Below are positions 16,666-24,886 of a stretch of 37,952 nt of DNA, piece after piece. Origin of the DNA: Gammaproteobacteria bacterium (GTDB lineage Bacteria; Pseudomonadota; Gammaproteobacteria; JAUHZG01); the NCBI GenBank assembly GCA_030425845.1, contig JAUHZG010000005.1, positions 1-37,952 on the forward strand, read 5' to 3'. The notes beneath the pieces were generated by a model. The model saw only the letters and a program-made list of their open reading frames with translations. It was not told where the DNA came from and did no database searches. The stretch's first letter is position 1, and each line of letters starts with the position of its first letter. The position numbers were made by a program, and so were the translations under genes.

Positions 16666-17961
16666 AAAAGAGCTGTGACTCGCAAGAGCTTGATTGTCTG
16701 TGGGATGCAGTGAGTGCCTAAAACGCGCATCTTCCTCTACCAGCAAAGCCGAATCACTCACGCGTGAATAACTTTCCGCTTTAGGATGAAACACATCTAG
16801 CTCAGCTAAGCTGGGAATATCATAAAGCGGTGTTTCACTAATATTAAAGTCTGCATGTATAATGTCGTCTAAGACTTTTTCGAGTAAACCTGCCGTCTCA
16901 AATGCCTCAGTTAGCAAGCTAGTATTGTCTTTCTTGCGAGGAGCATCCTCTAAGAGACTCGGATGAGCAAGCGAGTAATACACCGGCTGACTATCTTCAC
17001 GATATAAATCAAAATAAGCAGGGCCGATGATTGTTGGTACATACTCTTGTAATTGATACTCTTCTAGAATGAAGCGTTGTATCGCTTCAATAGGCCCCAA
17101 ACGACTATCTGTCACGGGAGCCAGCCCAGGCAACATACCTACGGCCAACATCAACAAATGTTTGATTGTATTCTTGACCAACAAGGAAGGGCGTATATCA
17201 CGTCGACGTAATATCAATGCAATGATCATATCCCACATAAAAATGTTACCCAGCGCATCAAATTTCGAACGAAACTGCTCTAAGAAAAAACATTTCAGCT
17301 CAATCAAGGCAGGATCGTCTAATCGTTCAAACCACTCTTTGCCAAAAAAAAGAAGCTTAGTACGCCATCGCCCCACACTGTCATGATTACCCATCTGGCG
17401 AAACAACTCACTGTGATCTAGGTGCGAAGTAGGCATATCCGTATTGAAACCTAGCTTGCGCTGCATACGTGTAAAACGCCGGCTTTGTGAGATTTTCGGC
17501 AACATGAAAAGAGAGTGGGCGCCGGCACTCTGATTCCACAGAAACGACGGGTGATAAGGCTTCGACTTCGAATTTATACGAGAAGTACTCGTTATCGCCC
17601 CTGTCGTCGCCGTGGCAAGTGTAATGGGGACTCCCGTCACCTCGTGTGTCATGTAAATTTCGATACTGTTCTTTAGCACCAACCCAACCGGTTCAGCCTG
17701 AATATTGTAAGAAAGCGCTTCTCTCCACTGCTTTGGGCAATCTGGTGAGTCTATGCTCACACTCTCGCCATTTTCTAGAGGGAGCATGAAGCGACCTCGT
17801 TGAACCATGGTATGTCCAAAAGGATAATCCCCCAGATAAAGACTCAGGCGCCCATCTGGAGATAACCTGTTGATTATATTGTGTAAAATAGGGTTGGCAG
17901 CCTCAACTTGCTCTTTGATCTGTGTCCACTCTACTTGCTGAAAACTCGCTTTTTGCCCCAT
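16633..17961 (-). CDS. Protein of unknown function, 442 residues
   Basis: I do not recognise this protein. It has no signal peptide and starts with a polar helix (QKASFQQVEWTQIKEQVEAA). A hydrophobic stretch around residues 240-285 (NIFMWDMIIALILRRRDIRP, HLLMLAVGMLPGLAPVTD) could be a buried helical core or weak membrane association. Conserved-looking islands are LGDYPFGHTMVQRGRFMLPL (43-62), WNQSAGAHSLFMLPKIS, and YVPTIIGPAYFDLYRED. The C-terminal 60 residues are polar and end KGCFRIRRR. No nucleotide-binding or catalytic signature is obvious. The ATG at 17961 has an AGGG five bases upstream. The stop lies inside the end of the opposing methyltransferase gene. It is a real gene by length, codon pattern and ribosome site. 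Confidence 0.72.
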   Translation of the reverse strand: MGQKASFQQVEWTQIKEQVEAANPILHNIINRLSPDGRLSLYLGDYPFGHTMVQRGRFMLPLENGESVSIDSPDCPKQWREALSYNIQAEPVGLVLKNSIEIYMTHEVTGVPITLATATTGAITSTSRINSKSKPYHPSFLWNQSAGAHSLFMLPKISQSRRFTRMQRKLGFNTDMPTSHLDHSELFRQMGNHDSVGRWRTKLLFFGKEWFERLDDPALIELKCFFLEQFRSKFDALGNIFMWDMIIALILRRRDIRPSLLVKNTIKHLLMLAVGMLPGLAPVTDSRLGPIEAIQRFILEEYQLQEYVPTIIGPAYFDLYREDSQPVYYSLAHPSLLEDAPRKKDNTSLLTEAFETAGLLEKVLDDIIHADFNISETPLYDIPSLAELDVFHPKAESYSRVSDSALLVEEDARFRHSLHPTDNQALASHSSFLKGCFRIRRR

Positions 17962-17983
17962 AACACCCTACAAAAAATGCCAA

Positions 17984-18150
17984 TTGTCCTGGTAATTTAA
18001 TCGGGTAAATTAACCAATTAATTACAATATAACAAAGTGGGGCAAGTTGTGGAAGAATAAACGCGTAGATTAACTTGCTTAAAAAACAAGTTTCTCTCTG
18101 ACCTTCTATTTTGAAATAAGCGAAGAATTAACTTTCTTCGCTTTTTTTTT
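17984..18150 (+). ncRNA. Candidate small RNA between a putative promoter and a strong terminator
   Basis: Both neighbouring genes are on the minus strand, yet a strong plus-strand terminator sits at 18118-18150 with no plus-strand gene to serve. Upstream on the plus strand are TTGTCC (17984-17989) and TAAATT (18006-18011) with 16-base spacing, and a TACAAT at 18023-18028. A small hairpin AACTTG...CAAGTT lies at about 18072-18092. Together these would make an RNA of about 110-140 bases. The promoter is weak, and the terminator may instead work poorly in reverse for the LuxR-type gene that ends at 18179. Confidence 0.3.
18118..18150 (+). terminator. Intrinsic terminator, plus-strand orientation
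   Basis: A perfect 10-base stem AAGCGAAGAA / TTCTTCGCTT (18118-18127 and 18134-18143) with a 6-base loop is followed by seven more T bases. Read on the minus strand the hairpin is followed only by ATTTCAAAA, so its best orientation is plus, away from the ends of the annotated minus-strand genes. Confidence 0.75.
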
Positions 18151-18178
18151 AGTTTTTCGATAGCTAGCGATTTACACT

Positions 18179-19123
18179 CTACGCGGCAACACTATTCGTT
18201 ACACACGAAGCAGAGGTACAAAAAATCAAAGCAGGTACCGCACTCTTCTCACCTTGCTCTGAGTTACCTAACGCCAGCGCTCCCAACTGGGCAAACAAAT
18301 TCCTCTGCTGACACAGTTCAATCAAAGCCTGCTTACTTTCACAGCCAAGCTTTTCGCGAATATTGTTAAAATGATCTTGTACCGTAGTCGTAGAACACCC
18401 TAGCTTGTTGGCTATCACTTTGTAGCGCGAGTCAGACTCTAATAGACTTAAGCATTTGGCTTCTTGCACGGTTAGATAGACACCATCAAAGCGCCCGCCC
18501 AGATAGAAACGTTGACAATCAAGCAAGCTTGCTTGCAACCTTTCACGTTGGAAGTCACTAAAACTCACTTCCAATGGGGAGCGCTCACTTTCAAGTAATT
18601 TATAGTAGTTATAAGCATTGTCCGATGCAGCTCGAATCAAGTGACAAGCTTTCTCTTTAATAAAAAACAATAACTGCGTTAAGACACTGGGATCCCCTGC
18701 GACAGCCAGTGATAACATGGGGTGTTCTTTAGGCGTACCAAGCAAAAGATACTCCATGTAATCCTCATATTGCTGAACAATCACTACGGGGTGGCACACA
18801 TCATGCTCTTCATAAAAGTCCAGCATATTGGCATACGAAAAAGGATGCTCAACTCGTACTAACGCATCTAAGAAATAAACGCCCGAATCCAATAATTTCG
18901 GCATAAACTGATTATGACAATACATCTTGCGCTGATAATATTGGCTATCAATATCGCCCCGATTACTAAATCGTACCATGCGCCAGTCTGCATAGATGCG
19001 TCCATAGCACACATAATTAGCCCCATAAAATTCTTGTACTGGTTTGGTCAATGCATCCATTTCCTCACAGGCATAGAAAGCCGGATTAAGGGTTGGGCGA
19101 AGAAGCGGGTTTACCTCTGTCAT
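18179..19123 (-). CDS. LuxR-type transcriptional regulator, relative of the one at 7862
   Basis: A 314-residue regulator with a LuxR/GerE helix-turn-helix at about 215-265 (YLTVQEAKCLSLLE, then LGCSTTTVQDHFNNIREKLG). The N-terminal 180 residues form an aromatic-rich sensor-like domain (YVCYGRIYADWRMVRFSNRGD). The linker FYLGGRFDGVYLT matches FPLGGKYNNQYLT of the regulator at 7862-8716 in the same place, so the two share one architecture. It has an extra C-terminal tail of about 40 residues after the DNA-binding domain, with three cysteines near the end. The ATG at 19123 follows GGAG at good spacing; a TTG at 19135 is less likely. It is transcribed away from the efflux pump at 19306 and may control it, as divergent regulators often do; the sequence does not prove this. 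Confidence 0.78.
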   Translation of the reverse strand: MTEVNPLLRPTLNPAFYACEEMDALTKPVQEFYGANYVCYGRIYADWRMVRFSNRGDIDSQYYQRKMYCHNQFMPKLLDSGVYFLDALVRVEHPFSYANMLDFYEEHDVCHPVVIVQQYEDYMEYLLLGTPKEHPMLSLAVAGDPSVLTQLLFFIKEKACHLIRAASDNAYNYYKLLESERSPLEVSFSDFQRERLQASLLDCQRFYLGGRFDGVYLTVQEAKCLSLLESDSRYKVIANKLGCSTTTVQDHFNNIREKLGCESKQALIELCQQRNLFAQLGALALGNSEQGEKSAVPALIFCTSASCVTNSVAA

Positions 19124-19305
19124 GCTGTTCTCCAAATCAAAAGGACAAGCTACTATAACTCATTTTGCGCAAAAATAGAGCTATTTAATATTGCAGTTTT
19201 TGAATAGGTTTATTCGTTTATCAAGGAGTTAGTGTAATAACGCATGGCCTTACCCTCACTCTCACGCTACAATCAAATGATTCTTCGTGGAGTTAAGGGA
19301 ACCTT

Positions 19306-20493
19306 GTGCCAAAACACACTTCAAATCGCTTCATCTTATTGATTTTAGTCCTGATATCCCCGCTTGGTGGCATAGGAGTCGACCTCTATGTCCCTTCATT
19401 ACCCAGCATCGCCCGCTTTTATCACACACAACAACACATGGTGGGTATGACGATCAGTTATTATCTGCTGGGCTATGCCTGTGGCCAGCCATTCTTTGGA
19501 CCGCTGTCCGAGAGCTATGGCCGCAAAAAACTATTAGCCTTTGGCCTTTCTCTCTATACACTCTCGAGTCTACTCGCCGCCTTTGTTCCTACTGTTCATG
19601 GCTTGATCGCACTTCGCTTGGTCCAGGGAATTAGTGTCACCGCGATTGTGGTGAATCTGCGCGCCATGGTAACTGATATATTCACTGACAAACTCGCACT
19701 GGCTAAGGCCTTCACCGCGATTGTAATGGCTTGGTCAGTTGGCCCCATCATCGCACCAGCCATAGGAGGATACCTACAGGCTTTTTGGGGATGGCAAAGC
19801 TGCTTTATTTTCCTGGCTGGGTTTAGCATGCTTTTGTTGCTTCTCACGTTAGCAGGCCTACCTGAAACAAATCGTGAGCCCACTCCGCTGTCTCTTAGTC
19901 ACACGCTCACCAGTTACAAACAGATCATACGTAATCCTTCTTTTCTTGCTATAGCCAGTTGCCTTGGGATCGCCTACTCACTCATTATCATATTTAATGT
20001 CACTAGCCCCTTCATCATTCAAGTATTATTACATTTCAGTGCCATTGATTATGGTCATATTGCTTTAGTGATGGGGCTTGGTAATTTATTGGGGAGTATG
20101 TGTAACCGCTACCTGATCACACGTTGTAGTACTTATCAAATCTGTCTCGTCGCAACCTTTGTCATCTTCCTTGCAGCACTTTGTATGCTGGTTAGCTATT
20201 TCACTTTTGAGACAACCCTAATGGGATTGCTCGTTCCTGTTTTTGTGATGTTAATGTGTGTAGGAGCAATCTATTCTAATTGTTCTGCCGACTGCATGGG
20301 GATGTTCCCAGGCAAAGCAGGCTTTGCTAGCGCCATCATGGGAACCGTCACACTCACTATCACAGCCATAAGTTCAGCCTTCGCCGCTTACTTAAAAACA
20401 AGCTCCCTGTTGGCTATCAGTGTGATGTACTTGATAGTGAGCCTATTGCTGCTCTTGTTATACCCATGCTACTTGAGAAAACAAACCGCCTAA
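19306..20493 (+). CDS. MFS drug-efflux transporter, Bcr/CflA type
   Basis: Twelve-helix inner-membrane proton antiporter predicted to export drugs or other small molecules. The N-terminal DLYVPSLPSIARFY motif and the loop between helices 2 and 3, GQPFFGPLSESYGRKKLL, are typical of the Bcr/CflA (DHA1) subfamily, and ALRLVQGISVTA carries the helix-4 arginine motif. At 395 residues it has normal length. The start is GTG at 19306 with AAGGGA upstream; no better ATG is available without losing the first helix. It converges with the VgrG gene, 40 bases between stop codons, and is divergent from the LuxR-type gene. Confidence 0.87.
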   Translation: MPKHTSNRFILLILVLISPLGGIGVDLYVPSLPSIARFYHTQQHMVGMTISYYLLGYACGQPFFGPLSESYGRKKLLAFGLSLYTLSSLLAAFVPTVHGLIALRLVQGISVTAIVVNLRAMVTDIFTDKLALAKAFTAIVMAWSVGPIIAPAIGGYLQAFWGWQSCFIFLAGFSMLLLLLTLAGLPETNREPTPLSLSHTLTSYKQIIRNPSFLAIASCLGIAYSLIIIFNVTSPFIIQVLLHFSAIDYGHIALVMGLGNLLGSMCNRYLITRCSTYQICLVATFVIFLAALCMLVSYFTFETTLMGLLVPVFVMLMCVGAIYSNCSADCMGMFPGKAGFASAIMGTVTLTITAISSAFAAYLKTSSLLAISVMYLIVSLLLLLLYPCYLRKQTA

Positions 20494-20533
20494 TTGTCAT
20501 GGATACACAAGATACCAGGCTGAAATCTACTAC

Positions 20534-22285
20534 TTATTGCACTATCCCCCCATGCGATGTCTTACTACCTTGGCGCGCGCAGGGCTTACCGCCAACAATG
20601 AGCCCAGGGTCGCCTGTAGTTATCTGCGTGCTTCCTACTCGGCAAGCCGCTTGATCCCCCACCCTCGCAATCGCTTTGCCATTTAGAGTGACACCGTCTG
20701 CCCCTGTGAGGATCACGCCCCCCTCATGGGCCACTTCACCCGTACTTTTAGGGCATTGATGCTGATCGCCTTCGCACGCTATGGCCTTACTCGCCCACCC
20801 AGATTGGGTGTCAAATTCCACTTGCTTAGCTCTCAACACGATACACTCGGGGCGAATAACGAGTGAAGAACTCCCTACCTGTAACGTGACGCACTTTGCT
20901 TGGCAATGAAACGCTCCTTTCATCACTTGCCAAGTCAGCCCTCCTTGTTCACTGATTATGTGTTGCTGTCCTTGAATCTCATAGCACACTTGCCCTGCTA
21001 TCGTTTGCTCATACTCTCCAGCACTGGAAAGCGTCACGCCCCCCTTTTCACTGTCATCAAACCAAAGGCTATGCTTTTTACTTCGAGTCGGACCAACCTG
21101 TGTCACCAGTCCAGATTGCGCGAAATTATTCGTATTAGGAAGGCGATGTAGCGAATGCGCAAGCGCACCTAGCACGACAGGACGGGTTAAGTCGCCATCA
21201 GAGCAACTCACATACACTGTCTCGCCGACTGTTGGAACCCATTGCAAGCCTTGTTTATCCCTGACTTGTGGTTGGCAAAGCTGCGCGACGACACAGCCTG
21301 ATGACGATTCATCTTCATCGAAGCAATGATAGCGTAATCTTAGTGAGTCTTCTGTCGTACCTGTCACAATAGCAAGTATTCCGCCTACAGCCGGCGACGT
21401 ATTCTTATGCTCACCCTGCGAGTGCTCAACAACACTTCGTCCCTGCACCGTATTAAAGTATTCTCCTGGTGTTAAGGTCTGTAACCAACTCAGTTCGAGC
21501 CACTCGGTTAACCGCGACCATGACGCACACTCAAGTGTCACTTGTGAACTCACATAATAATGTACTATCTGAGTCGCGATAAAGCGTTCACCGCGCATCA
21601 CCTTACACTCTCTTACCTCACCAGGTCGCCAAGTGATATCATTGGTCGTCGCTTTAAGTCTCGTTTCTTTGTTAAAGGTAACTTGCCAACTAGATGTTGA
21701 GCACCCCTCTGTGCGTGTCGGATCATACAGTAAAAAACATTGTTCACCCTTGGTGGTGCGCGTAAGAGGATAAAAGCACAAAATTCCGTTTATATCATAT
21801 GCGCACTGTAATGCATTCGCTACCATGACCCGTTGCATGAACGCCCAATCCGTTTCGTTATACTGAATATAGGTGTAGGCTTTTCGCGAACCCACTGTAC
21901 AATGACTATAATTCGCTTCACAGTGATGCTCTATCAGCAAGCTCTGTATTATCTGTAAAGCATTTTGCTGTGACCAAAGCCGTGAACGCTGGCATTGTGT
22001 TAAACTGTATAAAAAGGGCTTTATCGTGAGCAACACAAGGTCGTCGCGGTTTACATCCTCACAAGCCACCTCTTCAATCACGCCCAGAGTTGTTCGTACC
22101 AAATTCTCATGGTGAAACCATTTAACACTAACCTTCTTACCCAGCCAAGTGAAGTCTCGTTCACACGAACTTATCACGCAACGCATGCAGGCTATCTCGG
22201 TGATCCCCTCTATCAACTGACAAGCCAGTACTGTGATCTCACTTAGCCCGGCTTGCTGGCTTTGTAGACTTAATCGAATCCCCAC
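20534..22285 (-). CDS. VgrG-like type VI secretion spike with fused C-terminal PAAR domain
   Basis: A 583-residue protein built like the T6SS puncturing spike. The gp27-like hub includes AYTYIQYNETDWAFMQRVM and DINGILCFYPLTRT, typical of VgrG hub domains. The gp5-like OB region follows with RLRYHCFDEDE, WVPTVGETVYVSCSDGDL and TRPVVLGALAHS, then SLWFDDSEKGGVTLSSAGEY, the usual VgrG phrase before the beta-helix. Residues about 503-583 are a PAAR-repeat domain: GDQHQCP, VAHEGGVILTGADGVTLNGK, AIARVGDQAACRVGS, and GKPCARQGSKTSHGG, with metal-ligand-type His/Cys residues. VgrG and PAAR are normally separate, or PAAR is fused to an effector. The GTG start has a long GAGGGGGAG site. No other T6SS gene, effector or immunity gene is visible in the window, so it is an orphan spike locus. 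Confidence 0.82.
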   Translation of the reverse strand: MGIRLSLQSQQAGLSEITVLACQLIEGITEIACMRCVISSCERDFTWLGKKVSVKWFHHENLVRTTLGVIEEVACEDVNRDDLVLLTIKPFLYSLTQCQRSRLWSQQNALQIIQSLLIEHHCEANYSHCTVGSRKAYTYIQYNETDWAFMQRVMVANALQCAYDINGILCFYPLTRTTKGEQCFLLYDPTRTEGCSTSSWQVTFNKETRLKATTNDITWRPGEVRECKVMRGERFIATQIVHYYVSSQVTLECASWSRLTEWLELSWLQTLTPGEYFNTVQGRSVVEHSQGEHKNTSPAVGGILAIVTGTTEDSLRLRYHCFDEDESSSGCVVAQLCQPQVRDKQGLQWVPTVGETVYVSCSDGDLTRPVVLGALAHSLHRLPNTNNFAQSGLVTQVGPTRSKKHSLWFDDSEKGGVTLSSAGEYEQTIAGQVCYEIQGQQHIISEQGGLTWQVMKGAFHCQAKCVTLQVGSSSLVIRPECIVLRAKQVEFDTQSGWASKAIACEGDQHQCPKSTGEVAHEGGVILTGADGVTLNGKAIARVGDQAACRVGSTQITTGDPGLIVGGKPCARQGSKTSHGGIVQ

Positions 22286-22545
22286 GACTCCCCCTCTGAA
22301 AAAATGAAAGTCATTGCCTTGCTGAAAAGCGAGATTATACGAGAACAGAGTAATGACATAATCGACATTTCAGTCAGTTAGCACACAGTAGAGAAATATC
22401 TTCATTTTGCTAAGGTGTTACCGACTAAAAAACTAAACATCATAGGTGGGACAATGGAACGACTAGCACCTCTTTCAAGCACTGATGTTGATGCACTAAA
22501 GTAAGCGTTGCTTTATACCAATCTGACTTCACAGGAGAAAGACAT

Positions 22546-23139
22546 TCACGATGTTGCTTTCACACTAAAGCGCGCCAGTGCTGCTAATAACTTAGCGCTC
22601 GCTCGATTCGCAGCCAGCACCGCACTAGCCGGATTGGTTTCTCTAACGGGTTCTTTAATGCTAAAGAGTTTAGAGGCAATAATGCGTCCACGCCTCAGGC
22701 TAATCAAGTTTGCTTGCACTTCAAGCTCAATCACTGGAAGTTCGTGCTGAAAGTTTTCACGCAGCTTCAGTAAACGTGTATCAAGTTGTACATCCGCGCT
22801 CACCGTATAAGGCGCGCCTATCACCGCGCGGAAATGTTTGGTGCGCGCAAGTGAGCGAACAATTTCAGGTAATAGCATACTCGCTGGCGGTGCGACCCAC
22901 TGATTGTTGGCATAATAATCAAGCTGATGTGGTTTCGTGGAGTAAGCAAACTGACGCGTAGCATAGCCAGGCTCAGCCAGTGGTGTTGCTACCCCTAGTG
23001 TTAAGCGTGTGGATTTGGCCGTAACCACCTTAGTTGGTAGCGCATTTAGCGTATATCGCGTAAGCGGTGTCGTCTTTACCGGAGAAAGACTGCAAGCCGA
23101 TAACCCTAACATCGCTATGATAACTAATAAGTATCGCAT
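22546..23139 (-). CDS. PqiC-like MCE-transport auxiliary lipoprotein
   Basis: Outer-membrane-facing lipoprotein of the ABC_trans_aux/PqiC (DUF330) family, which accompanies MCE proteins in lipid transport across the periplasm. The signal ends in the lipobox LSAC at about residue 16, followed by SLSP. The body has the family phrases RYTLNALP, LGVATPLAEPGYATRQFAYS and QLDYYANNQWVAPPASMLL, where the last resembles the Y-x-x-x-x-W-x-x-P-x-x-x-L motif. Length (197) is normal. Its ATG overlaps the TGA of the MCE gene (ATGA), so the two are translationally coupled. It is the last gene of the downstream half of the divided MCE locus. Confidence 0.88.
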   Translation of the reverse strand: MRYLLVIIAMLGLSACSLSPVKTTPLTRYTLNALPTKVVTAKSTRLTLGVATPLAEPGYATRQFAYSTKPHQLDYYANNQWVAPPASMLLPEIVRSLARTKHFRAVIGAPYTVSADVQLDTRLLKLRENFQHELPVIELEVQANLISLRRGRIIASKLFSIKEPVRETNPASAVLAANRASAKLLAALARFSVKATS

Positions 23140-24068
23140 CAGTGCCTTTCTCCTGGTCCTAACGTTCCTCTTGCTTTCCCCCGAATCAAAATAGACGGGT
23201 TACGTGACAACTCGTCAGATAAGGTTTGTAGATTCGCGCTCGTTGATGAGAGACGATTAATCAACGTATACGTCTGGGGCACAAGTTGTTTAGAAATTGA
23301 CTGCAGAGTATTACGCCCAGCACGAACAGTCACGTTAAAGTTATTTGCTGCCGCATCGACATTGCTCACCATACCATCGAAGTGATTGAGTGTAGATTGC
23401 ATTTTGACACTAAGCGCGGGCAGCTTTGCTGAGGTAGCACGTAAATCCGTACTAATATGTGAAAAGTTATTAATAGCCGTATCCAGCTGTTGGCTGTTTT
23501 GCGCAAAGGTATGGGTGATTTGCTCTAGGTTATTAAGCGTTTTACTAAAAGCGATACTGTTTTGCTTGCTGAGCATATGTGAAACTGAATCAGAAATCGT
23601 GTCGAGTTTATTTGTCACAGTACGCACGATAGAATCCAGGCGTACCAATAAAGAAGGTTTTGAGCGAATCACAGGATACTTCTCATGGCCTATTGCTTCA
23701 AGTAACGGTGCATGCGAGCTACCGCCCCGTAATCCGACAAAAGCGACCCCAGTTAGACCTTGTGACTCCAGCGTTGCTGTGGTGTCTTCACGAACGGCTA
23801 CATTGTCCCTAATTTGCAAAGTAATGATCACTTCTTTTGGCCGCTTAGGGTTCAGGTGAATCGAGTCGACAAACCCGACATCAACCCCGTTGTATTTGAC
23901 GGGTGATTTAATCCCAAGGCCGGTCACCGACTCTTCCATCACGGTGACATACTTTCGGTACTGCACATCGGAGAATCCACTAGTCAGCCAGACGAAGCCC
24001 GCCACCATGCAGATCAATAGACCAACAACAAAGGCACCTACAGCCGTGTAGTTAACGCGCGAGCCCAT
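23139..24068 (-). CDS. MCE/MlaD-family lipid-transport protein
   Basis: Inner-membrane-anchored protein whose MCE domain forms a hexameric ring that passes lipids between the membranes. One N-terminal membrane helix (about 10-30) is followed by the MCE domain at about 39-115 (VTGLGIKSPVKYNGVDVGFV; QGLTGVAFVGLRGG). From about 140 to 290 a long helical region with regularly spaced hydrophobic residues (DSIVRTVTNKLDTISDSVS) is expected to form a coiled coil, as in PqiB/LetB-like or plant TGD2-like proteins. At 309 residues it is longer than E. coli MlaD (183), closer to the permease-ATPase-MCE-lipoprotein systems of other Proteobacteria. The matching permease and ATPase are about 3.6 kb upstream, separated by unrelated genes. 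Confidence 0.92.
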   Translation of the reverse strand: MGSRVNYTAVGAFVVGLLICMVAGFVWLTSGFSDVQYRKYVTVMEESVTGLGIKSPVKYNGVDVGFVDSIHLNPKRPKEVIITLQIRDNVAVREDTTATLESQGLTGVAFVGLRGGSSHAPLLEAIGHEKYPVIRSKPSLLVRLDSIVRTVTNKLDTISDSVSHMLSKQNSIAFSKTLNNLEQITHTFAQNSQQLDTAINNFSHISTDLRATSAKLPALSVKMQSTLNHFDGMVSNVDAAANNFNVTVRAGRNTLQSISKQLVPQTYTLINRLSSTSANLQTLSDELSRNPSILIRGKARGTLGPGERH

Positions 24069-24225
24069 ATTTCCCCAGATAATTTTTTTCTTAACTCATT
24101 TTAGTATGACCGAGTCTTTGTGCAATAGCAACGCAAAAAATCAGGTTAACTCCTTGTTTTACATACGCGCCCCGCCCCACCAGAAGTACACCTAAGCAAC
24201 TTCAAGCAAATTTTGCGATGTGGAC

Positions 24226-24231
24226 TATACT
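24226..24231 (+). promoter_or_regulatory. -10 box for the papain-like/TPR operon
   Basis: TATACT at 24226-24231 lies 38 bases before the ATG at 24270. The -35 region is weak (TTCAAG at 24201-24206, spacing 19). No other promoter is visible before the downstream TPR gene, so both are probably read from here. Confidence 0.35.
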
Positions 24232-24269
24232 CTAAACTATCAATTTCGCTGCGTTACGCGAGGTATATC

Positions 24270-24881
24270 ATGCTAGCAAACCTATTCAAATTTAGCCGCT
24301 ATGCAAAAGGGGTAGCCGGAGCGGTAGGAACCTACTTAGCCGGTGCTTACACCTATAGAAGAACCCTAATGTACCAACCCAAAGCCGGCGATTCAGAAGT
24401 AACCGTTAGAATATGGGACGCAAGCAAAAAAGAAGATGGAGGGGTTGGCCATGCCTCCATAGAGGCAGGTAATCGTTACTTGAGTGTTTGGCCAGCACGA
24501 GCACTCAACGCAAAAGCCAAACATGGTATGGTTGAGTCCGCACCTGCAGACCTCTTAACACTTGAGTCTGATATTATGGCTGAAGAGAGAAAACCAGACC
24601 ACGTAGTAAAAGTCAAAATTGACGCAGAAAAGGCCAGTGAAGAAATTCGCCTTATCCAAGAGCAAGTTAGACGGAACTACCTTGGATACTGCCTAGCTGG
24701 CCGAGCAGGACGCGGCTCACTCCCCTGTGTAAATTGCTCAACCGCAGTTTATCGAGTCCTGGTAGCTGGTAACTTTGAGACCGTCCCATTTCTTGATAGA
24801 ATGACAACATCTCCTTCGGGAGTGTTAGAGCTTGTCTCTCAAGCTGAAAAGAACCAATCCAACCCATCGTTTAAGAGGTAA
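24270..24881 (+). CDS. Putative circularly permuted papain-like (NlpC/P60-fold) protein
   Basis: A 203-residue protein. A weakly hydrophobic, glycine-rich N-terminus (about 5-28, YAKGVAGAVGTYLAGAY) could be a membrane-active segment. The middle carries GHASIEAGNRYLSVWP (60-75), and the C-terminal part has PCVNCSTAVYRVLVAG (152-167), then TTSPSGVLELVSQA. A histidine motif GHxSI...YLSxWP preceding an NCS cysteine motif is the order seen in circularly permuted papain-fold enzymes, which include proteases, amidases and acyltransferases and several bacterial effectors. Predicted catalytic pair: H61 and C156. The ATG at 24270 follows GCGAGG; an in-frame earlier codon at 24213 was rejected as it is upstream of the likely transcription start. 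The next gene starts at its stop codon. Function and target are unknown. Confidence 0.55.
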   Translation: MLANLFKFSRYAKGVAGAVGTYLAGAYTYRRTLMYQPKAGDSEVTVRIWDASKKEDGGVGHASIEAGNRYLSVWPARALNAKAKHGMVESAPADLLTLESDIMAEERKPDHVVKVKIDAEKASEEIRLIQEQVRRNYLGYCLAGRAGRGSLPCVNCSTAVYRVLVAGNFETVPFLDRMTTSPSGVLELVSQAEKNQSNPSFKR

Positions 24882-24886
24882 TGATC

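Noticed and set aside
22454-22504. A 16-codon ORF (starting MERLAPLSS) with a good AGGTGGGA ribosome site
   Set aside because: It ends at a TAA after 16 codons, has no recognisable motif, and the in-frame continuation runs antisense into the lipoprotein gene. It could be a leader peptide or a gene remnant, but nothing supports either.
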